From: Scolanthus callimorphus
Lineage: Eukaryota; Cnidaria; Anthozoa; Actiniaria; Edwardsiidae
DNA length: 64,000 nucleotides
Assembly: GCA_033964015.1 (NCBI GenBank)
Contig: CM066923.1
Location: 1,240,001-1,304,000, forward strand
Direction of reading: 5' to 3'
The position numbers and the translations under genes were made by a program. Within the stretch, counting starts at the first letter, position 1; each line of letters opens with the position of its first letter. The notes beneath the pieces were generated by a model, which saw only the letters and a list, made by a program, of their open reading frames with translations, had not been told where the DNA came from and did no database searches. Positions 9,878 through 21,255 of this stretch are shown here, one piece after another.

Positions 9878-12800
9878 GGCAACGAGACGCCAAGCATGTG
9901 TGCGTGATTTCTGAAAAGCAAAGTGATTAGTAGGGTTAGACTGATTGATATGAAAGGATTATTACCCCGGCGTTTTTTCACCCTCCTCTCCTTTCACGTC
10001 AACGGACTCAAAGTGAAGATTTTCCCTTGAAACCATTGAATTTATCTTTCGCCTGTTGTCCAATTTCCTGGAAAATTTCATTATTTTCCAGGAAGTCATA
10101 TAAGTCAATCCAGGAGCCCATGAACAGGAGCCTCCATCGTCTATAGCTATACATACACAAGAGTCTATTTTTATACTGTATGGATTTTGAAAGGTACTTT
10201 GAGAGTGGCGACGCAGTTATGTCAGTCATCTACTTTTGAGAGAAGGGACACAATTTGTAACCATGACAACTAATGCTCGCGGGATTCAAAATGTACAATC
10301 TAAAAATAGATTCCTCTGCTCATATGCGTGGAACGCCACCAATAGATGATGGAGACTCCTGTTGATGGTCTCCTAGTCAATATTATCTGTTTCTCGTCGC
10401 TTTCCCAGATGGCTCCCTTTCTTTTGTGACTTTACCATTACACAGTGAATGCGTTATCTCCATGCATTTGCTATAAATCAGATGTTTGTTACAGCGCGAC
10501 TCAAACAGATTATGAATGTCTAAACTTAAAAGAATTTTCGACCATTTCTGTCAGTTTTCATTTCCACGCTGTTTCCACGCTAAACCCATGTCCTAATGAT
10601 AAACAAATATAAGTACTTTCGCTTGACACTGAGGGGCATGATTATTTATGGTTGTCCGTAGTCATTTTACCTTTGCGAAATCTAGAATATATAAATGACT
10701 AACATTATACTTAAGCAAAAGCGCACAGTGATTTCTAGTTTACTGTCCGTTACGAGTTCGCTACTGAAGCTCAAAGATTCAGAGAGTACTATGTATTAGT
10801 AAAAAATACGTAAAAATAAATAGAGAGAAAAGGGAGAAAAAAAAAGATTACGCGAAGTAATTAAGGGGGCTCACAACCCTAAGATCGCGCGACTATTTGA
10901 GCAGTGAGTTTTTTCTTATCCAGGGTTAATTTTCAGGGGGGTTGTATTGGACTCCCGAAATGTTTCCAAGCTTTCCCGAAAATCGGTTTCTTGCACCAGA
11001 TGTTTTCAAATTCCCTGCACTGTATTCTATAGCGACCAACACAACTAGATTTTTCTTGATTCAGTGACCCTTAAAAGTAACTTTTTCGATATTTTTTATC
11101 AAAACTTCCGAAAATACTATAAATGTACCGGCCTCCTGCTTTTCTTTGTTCTTTCTCGGAAAAACACGGTCGAACTACGATTCTCTAAAAGCCCGACATC
11201 TTTATGAACACTCCCGGAACACGCAGCCGTTCTTAGGGTTGACACCCCAGTAAAATACACTATTTTTAGTTGACTTGTCTGGGCAAAGCTCTTAGAATTT
11301 TTTGGCAAATCAAAGCCTCAAGGTTCTTTCATGAATTCTTATAAAGAAGATTATACGTAAAAACCCGAGATGCCATCTCTGACGCCCATTTTTCACTTAG
11401 TGATTTAAAATATGACAGTTCCTTGGAATTTTTCCGCTGAAACTCAACTATTTGCTATTCAATGTATGAAGATGCATCTGAAAGGTGCTTTTGAACATTG
11501 GTTTAGAACACAAGCTTTCCCTTCTATCCGACACCCGGATGCGAATGATGTGAGCGTTACGTAGGAATGGTCTAAGAAAGAAAACTCGAGTCCTGTCAAG
11601 TGCTTGTTTTTAGGTTATCAATTACACTGCTCACTTTCCTTTAAGATCTTAAAATCTTCAGCAATTCAGGTTTCACCAAGGGACTTCTGTCACTCGCTTA
11701 TAGCTCTCAAACGTCTTTGTCACACTCAATTATTTTTTTGTCAATGCTTTTCTTGTAATAATGAGGGCCCAATGGATAAGATCCCTTAAGTGATTGTTGA
11801 GTGTTTTAGGGAAGATAATATACTTTTTTCTGATTAAGAGTAACTTTGGACTGTACTTATCCAACATTATGATTGAATGTTACTCTATCGAAAAAGGTCA
11901 CAAAACTAAAGCCCTGCGACAAAGTCAGGTTTCCTTGGAGATGTGTGATTCGTGTTTCTAAGTTCATGTTAATTATTCAGCCTGAACGATCTCTTTTCAG
12001 GGAGTAATATAAAACATTCAGTAGGAAGAGCTCATTTAGCAAACTAAAAGTGATAACTGGGATTTACCGGAAAGAGAACTGAATAAACACGCGTTTTTCG
12101 CGTTTCAAAGAGAACTGTTTTCACGCAAAAGTCCGCGCACTTATTCGATTAACAGTTCACAATTCTTTAAATAGAAATGAACCGAAGTACTCTTAATGCA
12201 ACACTTTCCTGTTAAAGTTTGAAGATGATCAAGTATTACCTATAAATACAAGCTGGCTCAGCTCTGCACAGGAACAAAGACGCAATGATGGATTAGTTGC
12301 CCCTTGGGGACACACCACGTATTTTACAAAGAAGTTCCATTGTCGGGACACAATATCAGGACTTGTTTTTTGAATCACCAACCCACAAGATGTACACAGA
12401 TGGAATGCCAGTTTCTATCCTCTTATTCTGTTGTAACGATCGATTCTTAATTTGACGGCCCAATAACAACAGAGCTGTTTTCTCAGCCGGGGTTTCTTTG
12501 ACCTATTACGGCAGGCGCGCTGTAGGCGTGTCAATATTTGCGTGGCAAATAGCGTGACGTCGTCCGATTGTTTTGTACCGCAGATGATATTACATTATGA
12601 ATAAATATCGTTCTGCGCGAGTAAAATCTAAGATGGCTTAAGGGTACTTTAGAAATGTAATGAAATAAAACGCAAATAAAAATGCTTTTTTCTCTTTTTG
12701 GATTATTTCTCTCTCTATTGTAAATAATTTAAACAAAAAAATACAGTGCACAATAAGCTGAACCTGAACTGAACCAGGTCATTCCACCCTTGTTAGATAT

Positions 12801-13353
12801 ATAGGGTGTGAGATGGCTGGTTTAATTGAATCATTTTGTAGAAACCAGAAACCCTGCTTGGCAAGCAGAAAGGGAAGAGAGAAGGAGAAAGAAAATCCTA
12901 GACTTCTCCCTTTCCTTTCTCTCTTGCTACGCAGAGTTTGAAAGTGCATAGTGCACTCACTTTGCATAATGCCCGTATCGGGCTAAATGCGAGTCAAGAC
13001 TGCAGTCAAAACCCCGTTTTGGATACATTTTCTGGTTGCGTAAAATGCTCGCTGCCATCGACTAACGGATACCCGACCCATGGATATTTGTATGAAACGA
13101 GAAAGCATCATCTCTTTACAAAGATGCGTATTTATTTCTACTAATGCTACAGGAGTAAATGAGAATAATACATGGGCGCGCGGATATTGAAAATATTACT
13201 AATTTCATAAAAACAATAAAACACGGGCTTCTCTTTTGGTTTAATAGGATGATAAACGCACGCGGGATGTTCGCGCTGTCGGCAAATCATATATAAACCA
13301 AACATGCGTTCTATTGCTTTAAAATTCACAATCTAAAAGGCATATATAGAAAC
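9878..13353. other. Intergenic, no gene recognised
   Basis: No exon with a recognisable domain is visible. The phrase GGAG-CTCCTGTT-ATGG appears degenerate at about 10106-10140 and 10345-10380 and recurs in the satellite at 19286-19935. A minus-strand ORF at 10008-10229 overlaps this phrase and I do not call it. Around 12940-12960 there is a short palindrome, AGTGCATAGTGCACT. Confidence 0.5.
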
Positions 13354-13741
13354 CTAGCTTCTCCTGTCTACAGCTAAAATCACTCCATCTGGAATAATCA
13401 GAGTTGCACGACAAGAAGCCTGGGAGGGATAACTGTCTTGGGCGTAACTCGGAACGTGAACCTCTTGAGAATCCGGACTAACACAAGCTTCATTTCCATC
13501 TGTGCGAACCGCATACCAATACAGCTATGGGGGCCGTGACCGAATGGGAGGTACGTATAAGGGTCACGTGACTGCTTGGCCTTGGCGCTAAAACGCTCGG
13601 GATCGAACTTCTCGGGATCGGGATAGTGCTTGGAATCCCTGTGGATACTGAACACAGGTATCCCGATTGGTGTGTGCCCTTTGGTACGTTCACGCCTTGC
13701 AGAGTCGTGTCTTTTGGTGCATTCGCGGAGTAGATTAAAAA
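13354..13741 (-). pseudogene. Cytochrome P450 (CYP3-like) last exon, frame-disrupted
   Basis: This is the C-terminal exon of a haem-thiolate monooxygenase of the ER membrane. An acceptor (TTATCTCTCAG) at 13742-13743 opens an exon reading KDTTLQGVNVPKGTH. After one frame change near 13670-13685 (GGGCACACACC) it continues IPVFSIHRDSKHYPDPEKF and DPERF. The haem loop FGHGPHSCIGMRFA follows (FxxGxxxCxG intact, Cys the axial ligand). After a second frame change at CCTCCCAGG (about 13428) it ends ATLIIPDGVILAVDRRS and a stop at 13354-13356. Each break behaves like the loss of one base. The K-helix ExxR and all N-terminal exons should lie at higher coordinates, but the N gap intervenes and none is seen. 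It is either a decaying gene or an intact one with sequencing errors beside a gap. Confidence 0.85.
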
Positions 13742-13809
13742 CTGAGAGATAAGCGATAAATTGTAATGTTACAAGACTACTATGCTTATTGAAATGAGTG
13801 GAAAAGCTT

Positions 13810-13909
13810 NNNNNNNNNNNNNNNNNNNNNNNNNNNNNNNNNNNNNNNNNNNNNNNNNNNNNNNNNNNNNNNNNNNNNNNNNNNNNNNNNNNNNNNNNNN
13901 NNNNNNNNN
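13810..13909. other. Assembly gap of exactly 100 N
   Basis: The 100-base N run is the conventional length for a scaffold gap of unknown size. Distances across it, and even whether the flanks belong together, cannot be trusted. Confidence 0.99.
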
Positions 13910-16440
13910 CCACAATTAGGGCTGGAATGTGTATGACTCTGCTATTACCAATACCAATCTACACATCTCTGTAGAAATTTTACTTTATATTTATTTTTTT
14001 AATTTATGGTGCGTCATTTCTGATGTATTCAACAATACATATTAAAGAATGCCTGTCAACCAGCATGCAATGCGGCTTGTGTTTGATTTCGTATTATAAG
14101 AAAATGCTAGTTGCCAGCATGACCAAATTTTATCTTTCATTTTCGTTGATTTTGAGTGATAACCAGCGCAAAATTTGATAAGGTTTTTGCTTTTCAGGAG
14201 TTATTGTGATTAACTTACAAAAAGCGCCGATCTCTGACATGTCTATAATTATCAACAATATGGTCAACAGGCATTCTTTGATTAGATTGTACTTAATCTA
14301 TTGAAAATTGAAATTTCTAAATTTTTACTTTTGAGTGATTATCATGAGTATTCGAGAAAAATCATCTCTATGAAAAAAACAATCCTTTTATTTTACTGCT
14401 TTGTAAGAATTTAATTTCAATAATTATTGAGCTTGAGCAAAACGGTTACTTAAAAAAGCAAGACAACATTTTACATTTCAAAATTGAATCAATCCTCTGA
14501 TTGAATTCATCTGTCAAAAAATTACTGATAAAACTGACACCCTATACATCATTCATTTGATGCTGCATGCTGCTTCAGATGCCCTGGTATACACAAACAT
14601 TTATATTAGAGTTTTTTCTAAGTTTTGCTAGATTGATAAATTTGCATTCTGATGAAATTGCAGATGCCATTTTTTTTTTGAAGCAACAAATTAATCTTTA
14701 TACTAGGTAATTTACCTATGTTGTTAATTCCAGAAAAAAAGTCCATAGTACACCATGGAGATTCCAGAGTGGTGGGGGATTTTCCAGGGGTAAAAATACT
14801 AGTTTTTCATAAGGACACTACAATTTTCCACTGAAAGTTCCAGAGGGCTTGTGGTCCCTTTTTTTTCTGGAATCACACATATTTTGTTTTTAACTCATTT
14901 ATATTTTTAGTACTTTGTTTTTCGATTATTGCCAAAAATAGAAAATCACTTTTAATAGGAAAATTATTCTTTGTTCTTATCATTTTAAAGTATAAATTGG
15001 CAAAAAAATAGTTGTGATTTGTGAAGTTTAGATTACAAGTGACTGAAATTTTTACTTCTTAATTATCAGAAGTCATCCAATACAAAAAACTATTTATATT
15101 TTTAGATTTGGGAAATCATCATATTTATTTTTGACGTACAGCTGCCATCTATGAAATCAAACAAAGCATCATCTATCATGCTTGCAAATAACTTTGGTAC
15201 ATTTACCATGTTTTAAAATAATAATTTTATGGCCTTCTTATTAGATACAATTTAAACATATTTAATTACAGATCATGTCTCTTCTCAAAGTATGTACATA
15301 AATTGCTGGTTTAGCTAAAGATCATTTTGATTCTTGCTTTTCACCTTTCATTTTCTAAATCATATTTTCATTTATTTTTTTAGGTATGCTGATTGATTTT
15401 CATGTCTTTTTTTCCATCTGATTTTGTATGTTATGTCCGGTTTAAGGCACAGAATGTGGTACTACACGCAAATGATAATATTTTTTTTTCCTTTTCCCAC
15501 CAAATGTATTTTTTGTGCCCCCCTTTATTTTAGTAGCAGAGCTTCTCATCCGAGCCCAGCCAAGGACTTAGATCATATTAGGATGCCTTAGATGTTTCAA
15601 AAGTATTTTTGAATAATTTAACCCACCGTCGCATGAATATGCAGTTTGATTTGCAAGTTGGCATGCTACCTTAATCAGAACATTACCGTATGTGATCAGT
15701 CATGTACTGAATGTCTTACCTACCATCATGACCAGTACCAATCATATGAGACACCTGGTGGATGTGAATGGAAATGGCCTGGTTCCCTAGAGTTGTAGCA
15801 CTGAGCTGAAGAGATACTGTCTGATGAGTAGTTTGAAGCTGTACAGGACCCTAAGTACTGAGTGTAGTGAACTGACACACCTCACCGGTTTTGACATGTG
15901 GACACCATTTTCAGCTGGGGCCTACAGGGCCTTGTGGGGCTTTGGTTGATTTCTTTACATGCAATGCCTTTTACAATCATGTTCCTATACAACAACAAGA
16001 ATATCATTGTTACTGTCCTGCATCAATGGTTGAGTCATAAGGGAATAAAGTTAAAGACCTGTGTCAGCTGCCATTTTTGATGACAGCATAGCAACATACC
16101 AAGTCGGAAAAACATCCATTTCCATCGGTTGGAGAGTGGTTTTTAGGTTGAGAAACCCGTTCATGTGGCCCTCATCTTGATCATCTTGGATTTGTGACAA
16201 AATATGACAATGAGAATATCCTTCCCCAAAGCTAGTTTCAACAAAAAAGAAAACCCTGACTCAACCATAGAAACAAGAATAAAGAGGATGAAGTGAAATT
16301 TGGCTCTAGTTCTGTTGACAGGTGAAGGCAGGTGAAAAGTTTATATAAATTGCATCAATGTGAAACTGTTTGGCAAGTCTTTTTTTTTGGGGGGGGGAAT
16401 TATACACCTGTCAACAGAGTAGAGCCTTTTCATTTTATAA
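13910..16440. other. AT-rich non-coding block
   Basis: Very AT-rich with long T and A runs and no supported exon. No P450 upstream exon can be found on the minus strand. A weak inverted-repeat element lies at about 14728-14871, with ends ATTCCAGAAAAAAAG on both sides. The ORF at 15898-16080 has no recognisable motif. Confidence 0.5.
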
Positions 16441-16458
16441 AAGAACACAGATTAGTAA

Positions 16459-16680
16459 ATTAGGCCTAGTACATACGCCGCTCTTATCATGAGCCGTACC
16501 AAACTGTTACCGTGAAATACTAGAAACCTGTGGGCATTGAAATCGATTCTGCATTCCCGGTTTGATTTAGAATACCTAGTGTAGGCTATAAGCAGACGAG
16601 AGATGGACAAAAACATTGTTTTATGGAGATTTTGCATTAGGATCGGCTCATGATAAGAGTGGCATATGTACTAGGCCTTA
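16459..16680. mobile_element. MITE-like inverted-repeat element, about 222 bp
   Basis: The left end TTAGGCCTAGTACATACG with CGCTCTTATCATGAGCC pairs with the right end GGCTCATGATAAGAGTGG with CATATGTACTAGGCCTTA. The arms are about 40 bp with few mismatches. It has no coding sequence. Confidence 0.75.
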
Positions 16681-16734
16681 GATATCTGACTCCTGGTTTG
16701 AAGAGTCCACTTTGATCTGGCTGATTTGGTGTAG

Positions 16735-17080
16735 TTGGCTGTTGGTCGGTGGGGCTCTGGAGATGACATAGAGATGGCCTGTCTGATGAACTGCTGTAGT
16801 CTGAGTGATGTGAAGGGAACATTGTGGTTTGGCTGCATTCTGGTTGGTCTGGTGGGTGGTCAGAGGTACTCAGTATGGTCTGCTCATGGTCTGAAAGGCT
16901 CCCTGTGGTTTGGTTGATGATCTGAAGGGCTCCCTGTGGTTTGGTTGATGATGTGAGGGCTTACAGCAGTCTGGCTGATGGTTTTAAATGGCTCACTGGG
17001 GATTGGCTGATGGCTCACTATCGTCTGAAGGGCTCACTGTGGTCTGGTAGATAGACTGGAGGGCTCACTGTGGTCTGTTG
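16735..17080 (+). repeat. Degenerate minisatellite, about 35-45 bp unit
   Basis: Variants of GAAGGGCTCACTGTGGTCTG and GGTTTGGTTGATGATCTG recur about eight times with uneven spacing. The array is diverged, so it is probably old. Confidence 0.65.
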
Positions 17081-18658
17081 TAGCTAAATCTGGCAAAGAA
17101 AAGGTCAAAACTTTAACCAAAATGTTTTCCAATGTCCATTATTTTCACCAATCCCAGTCCACTACGATGGCCGAGAAAAGTGCCCATACCGCCCCACCCC
17201 TGCCCCTCCTGAATGGGGTAAATGGGAGTTGGCCTAGGTACCCAGATGACAGTGATACTCAATACACTCATCCCACAGGGAAATTTTTCACAAAAAACAT
17301 TTGAAATGGGGAATGCTTATTTTACTAATATAAAAAATTATGGACAACCATTCATGTTTATCACTAAAATCCAGTCAAATTCCCAATAAAGGATTCCTCA
17401 ATATTTCTCAAAGGAACCCCAATCCTGTTTATAAATGTTGTGTTTTCCATAAATCATAAAATGTAAGTTGTTGAAAAAATTTCATGTGACTACATGAGAC
17501 CAGGATGGCTAGTTGTTTAGAGTGTTCAACGCTCTAGAAACAACCTATTTGTATTTTGCACAAGAGCATGTGTTTTTGATCATAAAGCATCCTTAAATTG
17601 CATTTTACAATACATGAGTGTACATTGAATGAATGAGGGTCTCTCCTTGGTGTCTTGACAATCTGGTGTCTTGACATACCACGAGTCCTGAATCTTGTGT
17701 GGCGCGGTTTTGACAGGCTGACCCATCATTCGAAGAGAGCTTCCTCCTTGTTCAAACACGATACTTTTTACTCACCTGAGGTCTGGTCAGTACTTTCCCG
17801 CGGTTTTCTGGTAAAGAGAGTCGGCATTTTCATTGAACTCTTTGCAAAGTACGAAGCACATGGCGGCCATTTGTTCAGTGACAGCGAATCATTTGCAATT
17901 TAAATTTCACGCTATTAGTTTCCAGGGTCGCGCGATCCTAAAATGCAGATGACGACGACTGTTGGTTTTAGTAAAAGGAATTCGTTGTAAGTTTAACTTC
18001 AAACTCTGAATTGTCTAGCCATTTTTCGTTTACACACACTAGTCGCAATTCCGCAGTCCTGATTTTAATTTGTCAGTAGGTCTCGCGAGCGCTCAAGCCT
18101 AGACCCAAAGGCAGTATGGGAGGCGTTCGCACGGGGTCCCTGTGCTATTTGGGCGTGATGTTACGCTTCCATTCCGTGACTAGACTCATGCCTTGTCCAG
18201 AAGCTCTACCAACGCTGTCCCTGCGGTCTTCGCGCGCGCGCGGTTTCGGCGATTTTCTGAGTGTAAGAGCGATGAGGCCGTGTAATGGGAAGTCCTAGTG
18301 GAGAGATATATTCAGCTGTTACCCTACAACTATGTCAACTTTGTTTCCTCCTATTGCCGAGCCTTTTCGTCATAGTGTCGGTGTAACAGCGCTAATGCGA
18401 CTGATCGATACCAGGCTATCCCCACTAGGAGCGCCTCAAGGCCACTGATGCGCCAGTACGGAAACCCGACGAATAAACATTGCGTCTGTATGTCTATTGT
18501 ATGACTTAATGTGACTTGTCCGTCTTAACAAAATACGACAAGCTGCAAAAAGTAATCTGATGATTTTATTGACAGGAACCAAAGCGATATACATCCATGT
18601 AGGATCTATAGACCGGTCTACACTACATATAAGCTAATACTTTATCCCGTGAGGACTA
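17081..18658. other. No gene recognised; CpG-richer patch at 17900-18300
   Basis: Mostly AT-rich. The stretch at about 17900-18300 is richer in CG dinucleotides (including CGCGCGCGCG near 18230) than its surroundings, which could mark a promoter or a gene start outside what I can recognise. No exon is supported. Confidence 0.35.
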
Positions 18659-18856
18659 TAGCGCTGTCCATGCTGACGTCAACCATTGTTATTCATGTGC
18701 CAACCAGAGATCGATTGGTTAACAGGTAACAGGTAACTTTATTTTAACACGGTAAAAATTCATCAGGACTTGGCTCATAGAACAAAGGACGCTATTCAAT
18801 CTACGGTTGGCACATAAGCATTACAATAGCAATGTGATAAACAGTGAATAGCGCTA
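18659..18856. mobile_element. MITE family M1, copy 2
   Basis: Ends TAGCGCTGTCCATGCTGACG and GTGAATAGCGCTA. It shares CGATTGGTT, GAACAAAGG, AACCGTAGATTGAATAGCG (complement) and terminal sequences with the copies at 8267 and 62487. It is longer than copy 1 because of an internal segment around GGTAACAGGTAAC. It is directly followed, after 4 bp, by another inverted-repeat element. Confidence 0.8.
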
Positions 18857-18860
18857 TACC

Positions 18861-19062
18861 AATAGACCTCCTCGGCTTGCCCGTTTGTTTTTGCCCATTT
18901 CAGATCACGTGGCATTCCCATGAGTATTCTCTCCTTCTTTTTCTGCTACGCACCGAAGGATATATGAATATGGAATCATTCAAAACAAAGAGAGAATACT
19001 CATGGGAATGACACGTGATCTGAAATGGGCAAAACATTACGCCCAAGCCGAGGAGGTCTATT
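18861..19062. mobile_element. MITE-like element with about 73-bp arms
   Basis: AATAGACCTCCTCGGCTTG at the left is complemented by CAAGCCGAGGAGGTCTATT at the right. The match continues through GCCCATTTCAGATCACGTG and CATTCCCATGAGTATTCTC. The spacer is only about 50 bp, so the whole could fold into a long hairpin. The minus-strand ORF across it is a by-product. Confidence 0.85.
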
Positions 19063-19285
19063 AAAGACCCAATACCCTGTGTCCGATGGGTGTGACAACG
19101 TGGCAAGAAACAATAAACACCATCAGTTTTATAGTTGAACTATGACTACATATCACTTAAAACAGATTTAGACCAAAGGATGGATCGGAATTCCATGAGA
19201 TTTAAACGGATTGAGTTCACTACTTTACCGTTACCTCATTAGCATCGACTTTTATGACCTACAAAACTACATGTCACGCAAGTGG

Positions 19286-19935
19286 AGTAGATGGAGGCTC
19301 CTGCTGATGGGTTCCCTGTGCATATGGCTAGACCTCAAACGGAGTAGATGGAGCTCTTGTTGATGGGTTCCCTGTGCATATGGCTAGACCTGGTGGAGTA
19401 GATGAAGGCTCCTGCTGATGGGTTCCCTGTGCATATGGCTAGACCTCAAACGGAGTAGATAGAGGCTCCTGTTGATGGGTTCCCTGTGCATATGGCTAGA
19501 CCTCAAACGGAGTAGATGGAGGCTCCTGCTGATGGGTTCCCTGTGCATATGGCTAGACCTGGTGGAGTAGATGGAGGCTCCTGTTGATGGGTTCCCTGTG
19601 CATATGGCTAGACCTCAAACGGAGTAGATGGAGGCTCCTGTTGATGGGTTCCCTGTGCATATGGCTAGACCTCAAACGGAGTAGATGGAGGCTCCTGCTG
19701 ATGGGTTCCCTGTGCATATGGCTAGACCTAGTGGAGTAGATGGAGGCTCCTGTTGATGGGTTCCCTGTGCATATGGCTAGACCTCAAACGGAGTACATGG
19801 AGGCTCCTGCTGATGGGTTCCCTGTGCATATGGCTAGACCTCAAACGGAGTAGATGGAGGCTCCTGTTGATGGGCTTCCCTGTGCATATGGCTAGATCTA
19901 GTGGGGTAGATTGAGGCTCCTGTTCAGATGGGCTC
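19286..19935 (+). repeat. Satellite with 169-bp trimeric higher-order repeat
   Basis: The basic unit is GGAGTAGATGGAGGCTCCTG then TGATGGGTTCCCTGTGCATA then TGGCTAGACC. It has two linker types: CTCAAAC (A, 57 bp) and TGGTG or TAGTG (B, 55 bp). B linkers start at 19389, 19558, 19727 and 19897, exactly 169, 169 and 170 bp apart with two A units between, so the array evolves as an AAB trimer. There are about eleven monomers. The 3' end degenerates after 19900. Confidence 0.92.
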
Positions 19936-20036
19936 CTCTGGGCGATGTTGAATGACTAAATGCTGAACTATTTATATGGCTAACGCCTTGTACGTAATCA
20001 AAAACAAAGTTTCAATTCCTTACATGTACAGCACAT

Positions 20037-20314
20037 TAGAGCGGTTTTCACATGACTTTCGTGAAAGCAATTGAGTAATTCACTATCCAATCAAATGCGA
20101 TAGTAATTCAACAACTAACCAATCAGAGAGGTAATTCACAATCTCTCCTTTTCGCGAGCGAAGTAATCACAAGAAATTATGTAATTGTTTTCTCCACGCG
20201 ATCTCGTTGGCTGAAGGATCAAGAGATCATGCCCTCGACCAATCACAAGCCGAAGCAATCGCAATTACCGAGTAATTTGTAATTACGCACGACAGTCATA
20301 TGTAAACCGCTCTA
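20037..20314. mobile_element. Inverted-repeat element, TAGAGC family, 278 bp
   Basis: The ends TAGAGCGGTTTTCACATGAC and (complement of right) TAGAGCGGTTTACATATGAC match over about 24 bp. They resemble the TAGAGCAGATTTCGTATGAC ends of the elements at 40263 and 41035. Flanking TA is compatible with a TA target duplication. The interior contains several short AGTAATT words and no coding sequence. Confidence 0.75.
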
Positions 20315-20369
20315 TTGCTGGCAAATGTAGTTTGAAGGCAACTCATTCTTGGTGACCTTTTTACATTAA

Positions 20370-20961
20370 AGCAAATTTCGTATGAATTTGAAAATATCAC
20401 CGCACGGATTGCACCATATCGGTGACCGTAACCGTGCCACCACAGTAACAAGGCGATAGTTCCGTGCACGCAACAGGAAACGTTCCGTATTGTAACCGTG
20501 CCGTGACACCACAGTAACAAGGCGATAGTTCCGTGCACGCAACAGGAAACGTTCCGTATTGTAACCGTGTCGTGCCACCACAGTAACAAGGCGATAGTTC
20601 CGTGCACGCAACAGGAAACGTTCCGTATTGTAACCGTGCCGTGACACCACAGTAACAAGGCGATAGTTCCTTGCACGCAACAGGAAACGTTCCGTATTGT
20701 AACCGTGTCGTGCCACCACAGTAACAAGGCGATAGTTCCGTGCACGCAACAGGAAACGTTCCGTATTGTAACCGTGCCGTGACACCACAGTAACAAGGCG
20801 ATAGTTCCGTGCACGCAACAGGAAACGTTCCGTATTGTAACCGTGCCGTGACACCACAGTAACAAGGCGATAGTTCCGTGCACGCAACAGGAAACGTTCC
20901 GTATTGTAACCGTGTCGTGGCTTGTTATGAGCATTTTTTTACAGTCATACGAAATTTGCTC
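20370..20961. mobile_element. TAGAGC-family element carrying a 69-bp minisatellite
   Basis: The ends GCAAATTTCGTATGAATTTG (20371) and (complement) GAGCAAATTTCGTATGACTG (20961) are the terminal repeats of the 40263 family. The inside is filled by about seven copies of a 69-bp unit (20447-20915; AACAAGGCGATAGTTCCGTG then CACGCAACAGGAAACG). Two unit variants (CCGTGACACC and TCGTGCCACC) largely alternate. Because 69 is a multiple of three, two minus-strand frames stay open for 170-210 codons. These are repeat artefacts, not genes. Confidence 0.85.
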
Positions 20962-21056
20962 GAGATTGCAGTCAACGAAGCATAGTTATATCATTGATTT
21001 AGCCTGTTGGATTTGGAGGAAAAGAAACTTAGAAAAAGTGTTTTCTTAATGAAATG

Positions 21057-21255
21057 TTATTCCAGCAAGAGAGCCCTCTGTGCGCAAATTTTCCACCCTG
21101 CTGATTTGTTCAACAAGGTTACCATGGCTACACCACTATCGTACGTAAAACGATGCCATAGGAAGATGCGCATGTACGCGTGTAATTCTACCGCTGGCAG
21201 GACCTGGCCGCAGTACTTCGGCGCACCTTCTATTCCACTATTCAATACACAGTTG
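21057..21255 (-). pseudogene. Displaced C-terminal tail of DUF885 gene 1
   Basis: Out of frame with the upstream part of exon 8, this frame reads TYVNCVLNSGIEGAPKYCGQ and stays open to a stop at 21057. The paralogue has KYVDCVLNPEGDEDCKE at the same place, so the first residues are homologous and further ones are not clearly so. The present sequence lacks one ACGT (or an equivalent one-base change) relative to a continuous frame. Confidence 0.55.

Noticed and set aside
10008..10229. 73-aa minus-strand ORF
   Set aside because: Part of it is the same GGAGGCTCCTG-type phrase found in the 19.3-kb satellite. No splice sites or domain support it.
20296..20934. Two long overlapping minus-strand ORFs (212 and 173 aa)
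   Set aside because: They are produced by a 69-bp tandem repeat (23 codons per unit). Both frames repeat the same peptide, and the region is bounded by transposon-type inverted ends.
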